A DNA stretch of 47,706 nucleotides from Clostridia bacterium (GTDB taxonomy: Bacteria; Bacillota; Clostridia; Oscillospirales; CAG-272): NCBI GenBank assembly GCA_017451915.1, contig JAFTNJ010000012.1:1-47706 (forward strand), given 5' to 3'. The position numbers were made by a program, and so were the translations under genes. This document shows positions 27,501 through 36,100 of this stretch, piece by piece (the first letter of the stretch is position 1; each line of letters starts with the position of its first letter). The notes below the pieces were generated by a model. That model was not told the DNA's origin and searched no databases. It saw nothing but the letters and a program-made list of their open reading frames with translations.

Positions 27501-28308
27501 TATGATCTCCGGTGTAAAGAACAAGCCCGCCGCTTGGGAGTACATCAAGTGGTACACCGGTGCCGCGTGTCAGGTTGCATACGCCAACGAGATGGTTGCT
27601 ATCATCGGTGACTCCGCAAAGCATCCTACCGCAAACCGCGTAGCGCTTGAGAGTATGCCTTGGACCCGTGAGGAGTACGAGGAGGTTTCCAAGCAGTACG
27701 AGAACCTTGCATCGGTTCCCAACTACCCCGGTTACTACATCATCGACCGTTACACCGACTTCGCGTTCCTTTCCGCTTACAACGATGACGCCGATCCCAG
27801 TACCGAGATCCTGAGCTACATCAACACCATCAACAAGGAAATCACCCGTAAGCGCGAAGAATTCAAGCTGGAAACTCTCGAGATCGGCCAGACCCTGGCA
27901 GACAAGAGAAAGGATCAGGCTCTGGAGGCAATGAAGGTATTGGAAGAGATCAATGCTTCCAAGTACTCCGCTATTATGAATAGCGCTAAGTACGCCATTG
28001 CAAACGAGAAGATCAATCAGCTTAAGGAAGTTGCCGATAACTTCTCCGCTCTCCTCTCCTACGACTACCTGAAGGATATTCGTGCCATCGAGGCAAACAA
28101 GGCCTTGATCGAGGCAGAGATCACCACGGCAAAACAAACGGTTTCCAACAAGGTAAAGACCCAGACCTACTACATGAACGTTACCAAGCAGACGGCCGAG
28201 CCTAAGAACGGCGGTTACAGCATTGATAGCCTGAATGAGGAGCAGCTGGTATACTTTATCTCGGTATGTCTTGACGACATGGCCACGGCAATCGCTTCCT
28301 ACCAGTAA
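24586..28308 (+). CDS. Giant multidomain extracellular substrate-binding protein
   Basis: A 1240-residue secreted protein. Residues 1-29 form a signal peptide cleaved at SVSA/DE; no lipobox Cys is present, unlike normal Gram-positive binding proteins. Residues 31-360 are beta-rich and unassigned. Residues 365-525 (VVKIEAEYPTNTST ... AGQWIQYQFSVNDSGMYDIYSRF ... LEAGVVYTLHLEVTLG) resemble a carbohydrate-binding jelly roll. Residues 525-655 are helical. Residues 700-1090 form a family-1 solute-binding domain (ISVWVPYGRDQANVIRNL, LLPSILAGMGPDVYLGLG, YYGLPENQEFAMMFVRVDILAELGI, WEYIKWYTG). Residues 1090-1240 are helical, probably coiled coil. Usual binding proteins are about 430 residues. The ATG follows AGGAGG by 8 bases. 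First gene of a seven-gene operon; a sugar or oligosaccharide ligand is inferred. Confidence 0.9.
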   Translation: MRKTKFTRLLCLTLAMLLLVSSAVLSVSADERNNTTDKSITDYVDELNTISYEEYMAMYSDYFSGSMAPAKVTVEFDATKDWSFRDEKGNTITIADGKWTMTLKADGTTYNTLDEAVVAGYKKSELVYVTDEFEGKSAIYTPSMGATTWTLDLGAYGITNTALYNISLVYYPVSGKSVAIEREFYINSEAPFAEARSLSLAKIWALRATDGSSALTGTYVLKDSDDINTVIADANAAGVTYKVAEDGSSITVEQPRVINSAINAFVNKYSLRFFTTDMGNNEMRPSMQQAPEWTSYTMHDSDGFYGDDFGFALKPDANGELNLTLEGVNEPMAIAQIILTPYTTSITYEEYLKRVSAQVSTEEGTDVVKIEAEYPTNTSTNVVFPVEDRTSALTSPADTHRTLLNTIGTEKWATAGQWIQYQFSVNDSGMYDIYSRFQQSYLDGMYVSRILKLYTDCESVQAYTAKYGNNAGYYNGVPFAEASALRYNYSSGWQVTNLTNDSVSSYKLYLEAGVVYTLHLEVTLGTMSSLVQEVEDILTILNNDYLSIIKLTGSSPDDYRDYNFNRLLPDTLMSMYDQSKRLAVVSQFLKDTSGDASTYTGICDKLVDLLKKMVADEDAIAKNLDNFKSYVGSLGTFLTDAKTQPLELDYITIQPSTVEPPKGDAGFFKSLIHELSSFIQSFFRDYNHMGAMETSDAVETISVWVPYGRDQANVIRNLSTNQFTQDTKISVDLKLVVGSTLLPSILAGMGPDVYLGLGQASVINYAIRGALINIEDMEGFDEATANFNDAAMLVLGTYDADGELHYYGLPENQEFAMMFVRVDILAELGIEIPTTWEEIYVAQSKLESNNMEIGVTTSYKIHLYQMEGELFADNGMRINLDSIVGLNAFETMCDMFTQFSFPYKYDAANRFRTGEMPIIISNYTSLYNKLKVYATEIEGCWTFVPVPGYEHTDENGNTYLNNESVANVDATVMISGVKNKPAAWEYIKWYTGAACQVAYANEMVAIIGDSAKHPTANRVALESMPWTREEYEEVSKQYENLASVPNYPGYYIIDRYTDFAFLSAYNDDADPSTEILSYINTINKEITRKREEFKLETLEIGQTLADKRKDQALEAMKVLEEINASKYSAIMNSAKYAIANEKINQLKEVADNFSALLSYDYLKDIRAIEANKALIEAEITTAKQTVSNKVKTQTYYMNVTKQTAEPKNGGYSIDSLNEEQLVYFISVCLDDMATAIASYQ

Positions 28309-28341
28309 ACCCTTTGAATTATTAAAGAAGGAGAAAGAGAA

Positions 28342-29289
28342 ATGGCAAAAACATCGGCAGAATATCAAGCTGTTGCCAGAAAAGACATGACCTATCGCCA
28401 ATGGATCTGGAAAGAGATGAAGCGCAACTGGTTCGCGTACGTTATGATCGCGCCCTACATGCTCATCTTCTCCATGTTTACCATCGTGCCTGTGGCCCTG
28501 TCCATGGTAATCAGCTTTACAGACTTTAACATGCTCCAGATGCCGAATATCGTATGGTTTGAGAACTACATCAACCTGTTCTTTGCAGACGATATCTTCT
28601 TGATCGCATGTAAAAACACTCTTATTTTCTCGGCTGTTGTAGGACCTGCTTCCTACTTGATGGCATTCCTGATCGCTTGGTTTATCAATGAGCTGGGTCC
28701 CCGGATCCGTTCCGTTGTTACCTTGATCTTCTACGCTCCCTCCATTTCGGGTCAGGTTTACCTGATTTGGGCAACGCTGTTTGACGCCGACGCCTACGGT
28801 TGGGTCAACGCAACGCTGTTGGAGATCGGATTTATTGACGAGCCCATTGCTTGGTTCCAGGATGCGGACTACGTTATGCCCTTGTGTATCGTGGTTGCGC
28901 TGTGGACCTCGCTGGGTACCACGTTCCTGGCGTTCATCGCGGGCTTGCAGGGTATTGACCGTGCACAGTACGAGGCAGGCGCCGTGGACGGCGTTAAGAA
29001 CCGTTGGCAGGAGCTTTGGTACATTACCTTGCCCAACATGAAGCCTCAGCTGATGTTCGGTGCAATTATGGCAATTACCAACGCCTTCGGCTTTGGCGGC
29101 GTTGTTACCGCCCTGGCCGGATTCCCCTCGGTTGACTATGCGGCGCATACCATCATGCACCACTTGGATGACTACGGCGGACAACGTTACGAGATCGGTT
29201 ATTCCTCTGCTATTGCAGTAATCCTCTTCCTGATCATGATCGGTGCAAACGGTCTGGTTAGAAAGATGCTCTCAAAGGTAGGTACGTAA
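28342..29289 (+). CDS. ABC sugar-type permease, UgpA/LplB-like (pair 1)
   Basis: A 315-residue membrane permease with six helices. Marks include KRNWFAYVMIAPYMLIFSMFTIVPVALSMVISFTDFN at the N-terminus and the cytoplasmic coupling (EAA) loop YEAGAVDGVKNRWQELWYITLPNMKPQ near residue 215, which contacts an ATPase. It belongs to the carbohydrate uptake group and pairs with the next gene, which starts one base after its stop. Spacing to the upstream binding protein is 33 bases, with a GGAGAAAG ribosome site. No ATPase gene is in the operon, as is common where a shared MsmX-type ATPase serves several importers. Confidence 0.93.
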   Translation: MAKTSAEYQAVARKDMTYRQWIWKEMKRNWFAYVMIAPYMLIFSMFTIVPVALSMVISFTDFNMLQMPNIVWFENYINLFFADDIFLIACKNTLIFSAVVGPASYLMAFLIAWFINELGPRIRSVVTLIFYAPSISGQVYLIWATLFDADAYGWVNATLLEIGFIDEPIAWFQDADYVMPLCIVVALWTSLGTTFLAFIAGLQGIDRAQYEAGAVDGVKNRWQELWYITLPNMKPQLMFGAIMAITNAFGFGGVVTALAGFPSVDYAAHTIMHHLDDYGGQRYEIGYSSAIAVILFLIMIGANGLVRKMLSKVGT

Positions 29290-29290
29290 T

Positions 29291-30163
29291 ATGGCAAAAT
29301 TAAGAACAAGAAAGCATAAGGTTGTCCTCTCCCGCTCTGCGGGAGGCGACGCCGGTATCGTCGTATTGCTGGTACTGCTGGGCGCATTCATGGTGCTTCC
29401 CATGGTTTACGTTATCATGCAGTCTCTCAAGCCTTTGGATGAGTTGTGGAACTATCCTCCCCGTTTCTACGTTGTAAATCCCACCCTGAAGAACTTCCGC
29501 GATTTGTTCATTCTGATGAACGACTCCTGGGTTCCGTTCTCCCGTTACATCTTTAATACCGTCTTTACTTCGGTAGGCGGTACCTTCGGTCACTTGTTCC
29601 TGGCGTCTATGTGCGCTTACGCCCTGGCAAAGATCAAATTCCCGGGCGCCAAGGGAACCTTTAAGCTGATCCGTACCTCGCTGATGTTCCACGCTACCGT
29701 TACCGCGGTTGCAAGCTTCATTCTGATGAGTACCTTCAAAATGGTAGATACCTACTGGGCAATCATCATTCCCGCATGGGGTGATACTTTGGGTCTGTAC
29801 CTGATGAAGCAGTTTATGGACAGTAACGTTCCCGACACCGTGCTGGAAAGTGCGCGTTTGGACGGTGCCAGCGAGCTCCGCACCTACTGGATCATCGCAA
29901 TGCCCATGGTTAAGCCCGCATGGCTGACCCTGATCATTGAGTGCTTCCGTAAGCTGTGGAACGCAGGTTCTTCCATTTACATTTACTCCGAGCAGTTGAA
30001 ATCCTTCAACTACGCCATCGGACAGATCACCGCCGGCGGTATTAAGCGTGCCGGTGCATCCGCTGCAGCAACCGTGTTGATGATGATGGTACCGATCCTG
30101 GTATTCGTTATTTCCCAGTCCAACATCATCGAAACCATGGGCTCCAGTGGTATGAAGGACTAA
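29291..30163 (+). CDS. ABC sugar-type permease, UgpE/LplC-like (pair 1)
   Basis: A 290-residue partner permease. GIVVLLVLLGAFMVLPMVYVIMQSLKPLDELW forms the first helix region and LESARLDGASELRTYWIIAMPMVKPAW is the EAA coupling loop. The external region before FMDSNVPDT is of normal length, in contrast to the homologous gene at 37099. The start lies one base after the previous stop, using GGTAGGTA inside that gene as ribosome site, so the two permeases should be made in equal amounts. Confidence 0.93.
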   Translation: MAKLRTRKHKVVLSRSAGGDAGIVVLLVLLGAFMVLPMVYVIMQSLKPLDELWNYPPRFYVVNPTLKNFRDLFILMNDSWVPFSRYIFNTVFTSVGGTFGHLFLASMCAYALAKIKFPGAKGTFKLIRTSLMFHATVTAVASFILMSTFKMVDTYWAIIIPAWGDTLGLYLMKQFMDSNVPDTVLESARLDGASELRTYWIIAMPMVKPAWLTLIIECFRKLWNAGSSIYIYSEQLKSFNYAIGQITAGGIKRAGASAAATVLMMMVPILVFVISQSNIIETMGSSGMKD

Positions 30164-30173
30164 GGAGGGCAAT

Positions 30174-32315
30174 ATGAAAAGAATTACATCTGTTTTGCTG
30201 ATTGTATTGTCTCTCGTGATGATGGCATCAGCATTCACCCTGGGCGCCGGAGCTTCTTCGGCATACCAGACCTACACCTATTCCATCAACGGTGAGGCTC
30301 TGTATTCGCCTGACGCGTACAGCGCGACCGGAACCTACGACTACCTGCAGATGGGATTGGATCTGAATCTGAACGGCCCCGGTGACATGGTTACCGACGC
30401 CAATCAGAAGGTCTACATCGCCGATACCGGTAATAACCGTATCCTGGTGCTGGACCGCTACTATAAGTTTGAGTTCCAGATCGACGAGTTTATCAACGAG
30501 CAGGGTAACAACGACGCCCTTGCCGGCCCTCAGGGTGTCTTCGTAACCGAGGATTCCATCTGGGTCTGCGATACCGATAAGAACCGTCTGGTGCAGTTTG
30601 ACCTGGCCGGTAACTTCGTTCGCATTCTGGATGCTCCCGAGAGCCAGCTGTTTGATGACGACGCGGTTTACAAGCCCGTGGCTATGGCCATCGACCAGTA
30701 CGGCCGAATCTACGTCGTATCCTCCACCACCTATCAGGGTATCATCGTGATGGACTCCGAGGGCGGATTTGTTGGATTCATCGGTGCGCAGGCCGTTACC
30801 ATCAGCGCGTGGGAGATCATCTGGAGAAGATTCCAGACCGACGAGCAGCAGAAGCTGACCTCCTCCTACGTATCCACCGAGTTTAACAACATCACCATTA
30901 CCGCCGACGGCTTTGTTTACGTTACCACCTCCTCCATTAAGGAGAGCTCGGTTCGTAGCGCCATCAACAGCAAGACCAAGTCGGGTACCTACATGCCCGT
31001 TAAGCTCTTGAACCCCGCCGGTGACGAGATCATGAGAAGAAACGGCTTCTGGCCTCCCGCAGGTGAGATCGACTTCTCCACCATCAGTACCGCGGAGTAT
31101 TCCGGTGTTTCCACCGTTACCGACGTAGCGGTTGGCCCCGAAAAGACCTGGACTATCATCGACTCCAAGAGAAACAAGCTTTACACCTACGACTACAACG
31201 GCAACCTGCTCTTTGCCTTTGGTGATAAGGGCGCAATGCTGGGTAGTATCTCCAACATTGAGGCGGTTTGCTACCAGGGTACCACCATGCTGGTATTGGA
31301 TAAGGGTAGTAACTGTATCGTCGTTTACGAGCGCACCGAGTACGGTGATATGCTCCTGGAGGCGATTGCCGCCGAGAACTCTCTGGACTACAACTACGCA
31401 ATCGATTGCTGGGAAGCCGTTCTCCAGAGAAACTCCAACTTTGACGCTGCTTACGTTGGTATTGGTAACGCTTACTACCGTAGCGGTGAATACAAGCAGG
31501 CTCTGGAATACTTTGAAATTGCTTACGACACCGAGGGGTGGTCCAACTCTTACAAGGAAGTTCGTAAGGAATGGATGTCCGATTGGTTCCTGCTGATGAT
31601 CCTGATCATTGTAGCCGTAATCATTGCCATTGCCAAGTTCTTCGGCTACGCCGCCAAGGTCAACAAGCGTGTTGCTACCGACGGTAAGGCAAGAAAGACC
31701 TTTGTTCAGGAGCTGCTGTACGGCTTCTACGTAATCTTCCATCCCTTTGACGGTTTCTATGACCTGAAGCACGAGCACCGCGGTTCGGTAAGAGCCTCTC
31801 TGGTGTTCCTCGGCCTCACCATTGTTACCTTCTTCTACCAGGGCATTGGTCAGGGTTACGTTCTCAATCCTACCGGCAAGACCACTACCATTTTCTCGCA
31901 GGCCATTTCTGTTCTGGTTCCTTTGTTCCTGTTCGTACTGGGTAACTGGTGCCTGACCACTCTGTTTGAGGGTGAAGGTAGCTTTAAGGATATCTTTATT
32001 GCATCCTGCTACTCCTTGTTGCCCTTGATCATGATCAATATCCCCGCAACCGTTCTTTCCAACTGGGTTACCAAAACCGAGGCAAGCCTGGTTACCTTTG
32101 TAGGTACGCTGGCGTTCATTTGGGTATTCATCCTCTTGTTCTTCGGCACCATGGTAACGCACGACTACTCCATGGTGAAGAACTTTATCACCATTCTGGG
32201 TACGGTGGTTGCAATGGCTTGTATCGTATTTATCGTACTGCTGTTTAGTATGTTGCTGTCCAAACTGGTAAGCTTGGTTTCCAATATCGTAACAGAGATC
32301 CAGTATCGAATGTAA
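30174..32315 (+). CDS. NHL-propeller / TPR / YIP1-domain membrane protein
   Basis: A 713-residue protein with an unusual domain chain. Residues 1-28 are a signal peptide. About 55-385 hold at least five NHL-type propeller blades, e.g. GPGDMVTDANQKVYIADTGNNRILVLD and PQGVFVTEDSIWVCDTDKNRLVQFDLAGNFVRIL. About 390-450 form a tetratricopeptide hairpin pair (YNYAIDCWEAVLQRNSNFDAAYVGIGNAYYRSGEYKQALEYFEIA). A helix follows at about 470-490 (FLLMILIIVAVIIAIAKFF), then a C-terminal YIP1-type membrane domain with several helices, opening at IFHPFDGFYDLKHEHRGS. The propeller should face outward. I infer a membrane-anchored scaffold that holds the soluble binding protein and the DUF5696-type protein near the permeases. 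It starts 10 bases after the permease gene with AGGAGGG. Confidence 0.85.
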   Translation: MKRITSVLLIVLSLVMMASAFTLGAGASSAYQTYTYSINGEALYSPDAYSATGTYDYLQMGLDLNLNGPGDMVTDANQKVYIADTGNNRILVLDRYYKFEFQIDEFINEQGNNDALAGPQGVFVTEDSIWVCDTDKNRLVQFDLAGNFVRILDAPESQLFDDDAVYKPVAMAIDQYGRIYVVSSTTYQGIIVMDSEGGFVGFIGAQAVTISAWEIIWRRFQTDEQQKLTSSYVSTEFNNITITADGFVYVTTSSIKESSVRSAINSKTKSGTYMPVKLLNPAGDEIMRRNGFWPPAGEIDFSTISTAEYSGVSTVTDVAVGPEKTWTIIDSKRNKLYTYDYNGNLLFAFGDKGAMLGSISNIEAVCYQGTTMLVLDKGSNCIVVYERTEYGDMLLEAIAAENSLDYNYAIDCWEAVLQRNSNFDAAYVGIGNAYYRSGEYKQALEYFEIAYDTEGWSNSYKEVRKEWMSDWFLLMILIIVAVIIAIAKFFGYAAKVNKRVATDGKARKTFVQELLYGFYVIFHPFDGFYDLKHEHRGSVRASLVFLGLTIVTFFYQGIGQGYVLNPTGKTTTIFSQAISVLVPLFLFVLGNWCLTTLFEGEGSFKDIFIASCYSLLPLIMINIPATVLSNWVTKTEASLVTFVGTLAFIWVFILLFFGTMVTHDYSMVKNFITILGTVVAMACIVFIVLLFSMLLSKLVSLVSNIVTEIQYRM

Positions 32316-32335
32316 GACAGATAGGAGGTTATGAA

Positions 32336-35300
32336 ATGAAATTCTGCAAAAAAATATTTTCGACACTCTTAGCTGTCATGATGCTTCTCAGCGTTGTTTC
32401 CACCTTTGGAATCAGCGCGAGTGCTGCCGAGGAAGAATTGACTGCGGATCAGATCATCCAAAATCAGTACCTCGGTGTGATCTACAATACCCCTGAGGAA
32501 AAGCTGGCTACCATGACGATGATGCTGGAGCGCGACGGCTTTCAGCTTTGGGTAGACGCAACCAGCGGCGAGGTCGCAACGGTGGAGATCGCCAGTGGAA
32601 ACATTGCCTTCTCCAACCCCTACGACGTAGCGGGTCCCTTGCTGGATCCCAAGCTCAACGGTTCGGATTCTACCAAGAAGCAGATCCTGTCCCAGCTGAT
32701 CGTTCAGTATATTGATAACGGTACCACGAAGTATCTGTACAGCTTTGAAGAGGCTGCAATGCGTGAGCAGATCAACGTGCTCTCCATTAAAAACGGTGTG
32801 CGTATTGAGTACACCATTGGTCGTGAAGAGACCAGAAAGCTGGTTCCTAGAACCCTTTCGGTAGAGAGCTATGAGACGTTGTTGAAAGCTCCTCTGCAGA
32901 CCGCGGTAGACAACGGGGAAATCTCCAAGTTCTACTTTGATAAGTTCAACGCGTTCTATGATTTTACGTCTCTGGATGAACAGAGATCGCAAAAGGCAAA
33001 GGACAATCTGCTCATCACCTATCCCATTTGCGCCGAGATGGATATTTACGTATTCGCAACCGACGCATCTGCGGTAGAGCTGAACTGGGTAGAGGCTCTC
33101 GTTAAGGCATACTGCGAGGATTACACCTTTGAGCAGATGGATGCCGACCACGAGGAGACCGGCTACGTTGCCACCGATGAGAAGTACCCCGTGTTCAAGA
33201 TGGCTCTGGAGTACTCTCTGGACAAGAACGGCATGAACGTTCGTATGCCCTGTAACGGTCTTCGTTATGACATGGGCACCTACACCCTGGAGAACCTCAC
33301 CATCCTGCCTTACTTTGGCGCAGGTAACAGTGAGAACCCCGGCTACAACTTCTATCCCGACGGTTCCGGTTCTCTGTTTGATTTTGAGCAGCTGAATACC
33401 AAGTCCACCACCACCATCCGCGGTAAGGTGTACGGTATCGACTACGCATATCATACCATTAACGGTACTTACCAAAAGGCGATCCGTTACCCCGTTTACG
33501 GTACGGTTGCCACCGAGACCATTTACTCCTTTACTTGCGCTAACGCCGCAGGTGAGACCGAAAACGTTCGCGTTTCCAATTCCATTATGGACCTGGAGGA
33601 GATCCAGACCTGGCTTGAGACCAACGGTTTGACCATGACCTCCGAGATCTCTGAGGAGACCTACAAGCGCGGATACGTTGCAATGATTGAGTCGGGCGAA
33701 TCCCTGGCCGAGATCGCAACCTATCACGCAGGCTCCTTGAGCTCTTACAACACCATGATGAACTACTTTAACCCGAAGCCGAAGGATAGCTACGATATTT
33801 CCGATGCCATTTCGGTAAGTAACGCGGGTTCGATCTGGACGGTTGTTTCCGAACGTAAGTACACCGGCAACATCAAGATCCATTACTCTCTCCTGAGTGA
33901 CAAGGCCATTGGCGAAGCCACCAGAGCAGAGAACGCAAACTACAAGTACTACGAGGCATCCTGGTTGGGTATGGCCGAGGCTTACCGTGATTATCTGGTA
34001 GATAACGGCACGCTGACCAAGCTGACCGAGGACGAGGTTCAGGAGGGTATTCCGCTCTACATTGAAACCTTTGGCGCACTGCTGACGCAGCAGACCATTG
34101 CTACCATCCCCGTAGACGTAATGACTCCTCTGACCACCTTTGACGACGTTCTTACCATGTACACGGCACTGTCGGATAAGGGTGTAAAGAACATCAACTT
34201 TAAGCTCACCGGTTATGCAAACGGCGGTATGTACTATACCGTTCCTTCCTCCCTCAAGTGGGAGAAGGCCGTTGGCGGCAAGGATGGCTTCCGTGAGTTG
34301 ATCTCCGAGTCCCAGGCCATCAATAACCTCGGTGACGGAAGTCACCTGGGTCTGTTCCCGGATTTTGACTTCGCTTACATTCAGGGCAACACTCTGTTTG
34401 ACAGCCTGAACCTGCAGGACGACGCGGTTAAGACCATCGATAACCGTTACACCTCCTACAGACAGTACAGTGCTACCCAGCAGACCTACGTAAGCTTCTA
34501 TCAGCTGGCCGTATCGCCTGCCCGTTACAGCAAGTTCTACACCAAGCTGATCGATAAGTATTCCGCATACGGCTTGAACACCATGTCGGTTGCTTCTCTC
34601 GGTACCGCGCTCAACTCCGACTTTGACGAGGATGAGCCCTACAACCGTGAGGACAACAAGGAGTTCACCGTTCAGGCATTCTCCGATCTGAAGAACGCCG
34701 GCTACAGCCTCATGACCGACGGCGGTAACGCTTACACCTGGGGCTACGTAGACCACATCATCAACGTAGATCTCGACTCCAGCCGTTACATCAAGTCCAG
34801 CGCATCCGTGCCTTTCATCGGTGCTGTACTCCACGGCTACATCGAGTTCGCAGGTACTCCCTTCAACGAGGAGGGTGATACCGACTACGCAATCCTCCGC
34901 GCCATCGAGAACGGTGCCGGAATGTACTTTGTTCTGTCTTACCAGAACACCAACGAGCTGAAGGAGGACTTCTTCCTCAGCCAGTACTACTCGGTTCGTT
35001 ACGACATTTGGGAGGACGACGTTGTTAACTACTACAACATGCTCAACGAGGCATTGAAGGACGTTCAGACCAAGGTGATTATCGATCACGGATTCCTGAC
35101 CGGTAAGCGCGTATTGGATAAGGACGAACTCCTGGCCGAGATCGAGCAGAGCCTGAAGGATGCTGCCGAAGCCGAGCAGCAGAAGCAGGAGGATCTGAAG
35201 AACGCACAGATCGTTCAGGTTGCCGATGCTTGGAACAGCGCAGAAAACGCAAGAACCAACATCCTGGCCCTGATCCAGGCAATGAATGATAAGAACGACG

Positions 35301-36085
35301 AGCTGCTGAAGAACTACAACCTGGTAGTAAGCTTTGCATCCAACGGTGTAAAAGACGCTCTGGTTACCCAGATGCTGAAGATGGGAGACGATGAGGAGGC
35401 CAACGCAAAGGCAATTGCCAATATGCAGGCTTACATTGACTCCATCAAGACCACCGCTGCTAACGTGCTGAAGTGCTACGAAGAGCAGAAGCTCCTGCTG
35501 CAGGAGGTTTACCAGGTGATCGCTGACGTAGAAGCTGCGTCCGATATCATCATGAATTCCGATCTGAGTGACGAGGTTAAGACCAACCTGGTTGACTACA
35601 TTGCTCAGTGCCTGACAGATGCTCAGACCCTGATCGGTGATGCCGAGGCTTTGGTAGACGTTCACCTGGATCTGGTGAAGGACGATACCAGTGACAAGGC
35701 TGTTACCAGAATTGCAACCACCTGCCGCGAGACCGTAGAAGGCTACCGCACCGTTATGGAAGAGTACATCGCTCACGTGGATACTCTGAAGGCTGCTTGC
35801 GAGAGCCACTACTTTACCGTGGAGGATGTTCGTGCCGCTGTTAAGCTGGATGACGGCAATGCAGGCATCGACAAGGACGATACCACCGACGGCTTTGACA
35901 AGTACTTTGTGGACAACAAGAAGATCGTTGTTGTAACCTACGGTGACCGCAACGATACCACCGGTGTTAAGACCGCGTACAAGAGCTTTATCCTGAACTA
36001 CAACACCTATGCGGTTGTGGTTGAGTATGAAGACGTTACCTACACCATTCCGAGCGGCGGATACGTCGTTCTTTACGAAAACTAA
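32336..36085 (+). CDS. DUF5696-type giant secreted protein with helical region
   Basis: A 1249-residue exported protein. Residues 1-30 form a signal peptide (ends SASA/AEEE); there is no lipobox and no clear membrane anchor. The N-terminal half is beta-rich and contains the family-typical NPGYNFYPDGSGSLFDF near residue 345. A central TIM-barrel-like segment (about 570-930, with IPLYIETFGALL, GVKNINFKLTGYANGG, LGLFPDFDFAYI, GYSLMTDGGNAYTWGYVDHIINV) looks like a glycoside-hydrolase fold, but I cannot name catalytic residues. Residues about 945-1175 are a long, charged, helical and probably coiled-coil stretch. The end (KIVVVTYGDRNDTTGVKTAYKSFILNYNTYAVVVEYEDVTYTIPSGGYVVLYEN) is a small beta domain. 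It may bind or trim the glycan taken up. A GGAGG site precedes this ATG. Confidence 0.85.
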   Translation: MKFCKKIFSTLLAVMMLLSVVSTFGISASAAEEELTADQIIQNQYLGVIYNTPEEKLATMTMMLERDGFQLWVDATSGEVATVEIASGNIAFSNPYDVAGPLLDPKLNGSDSTKKQILSQLIVQYIDNGTTKYLYSFEEAAMREQINVLSIKNGVRIEYTIGREETRKLVPRTLSVESYETLLKAPLQTAVDNGEISKFYFDKFNAFYDFTSLDEQRSQKAKDNLLITYPICAEMDIYVFATDASAVELNWVEALVKAYCEDYTFEQMDADHEETGYVATDEKYPVFKMALEYSLDKNGMNVRMPCNGLRYDMGTYTLENLTILPYFGAGNSENPGYNFYPDGSGSLFDFEQLNTKSTTTIRGKVYGIDYAYHTINGTYQKAIRYPVYGTVATETIYSFTCANAAGETENVRVSNSIMDLEEIQTWLETNGLTMTSEISEETYKRGYVAMIESGESLAEIATYHAGSLSSYNTMMNYFNPKPKDSYDISDAISVSNAGSIWTVVSERKYTGNIKIHYSLLSDKAIGEATRAENANYKYYEASWLGMAEAYRDYLVDNGTLTKLTEDEVQEGIPLYIETFGALLTQQTIATIPVDVMTPLTTFDDVLTMYTALSDKGVKNINFKLTGYANGGMYYTVPSSLKWEKAVGGKDGFRELISESQAINNLGDGSHLGLFPDFDFAYIQGNTLFDSLNLQDDAVKTIDNRYTSYRQYSATQQTYVSFYQLAVSPARYSKFYTKLIDKYSAYGLNTMSVASLGTALNSDFDEDEPYNREDNKEFTVQAFSDLKNAGYSLMTDGGNAYTWGYVDHIINVDLDSSRYIKSSASVPFIGAVLHGYIEFAGTPFNEEGDTDYAILRAIENGAGMYFVLSYQNTNELKEDFFLSQYYSVRYDIWEDDVVNYYNMLNEALKDVQTKVIIDHGFLTGKRVLDKDELLAEIEQSLKDAAEAEQQKQEDLKNAQIVQVADAWNSAENARTNILALIQAMNDKNDELLKNYNLVVSFASNGVKDALVTQMLKMGDDEEANAKAIANMQAYIDSIKTTAANVLKCYEEQKLLLQEVYQVIADVEAASDIIMNSDLSDEVKTNLVDYIAQCLTDAQTLIGDAEALVDVHLDLVKDDTSDKAVTRIATTCRETVEGYRTVMEEYIAHVDTLKAACESHYFTVEDVRAAVKLDDGNAGIDKDDTTDGFDKYFVDNKKIVVVTYGDRNDTTGVKTAYKSFILNYNTYAVVVEYEDVTYTIPSGGYVVLYEN

Positions 36086-36100
36086 AGGGGGGAATTACAG

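Noticed and set aside
24619-29184. A minus-strand frame of 1521 codons opposite the giant binding protein, with similar frames opposite 30174-32315 and 32336-36085
   Set aside because: They mirror the strong codon bias of the plus-strand genes, give low-complexity, His/Gln/Val-rich products without domains, and lack ribosome sites and promoters.
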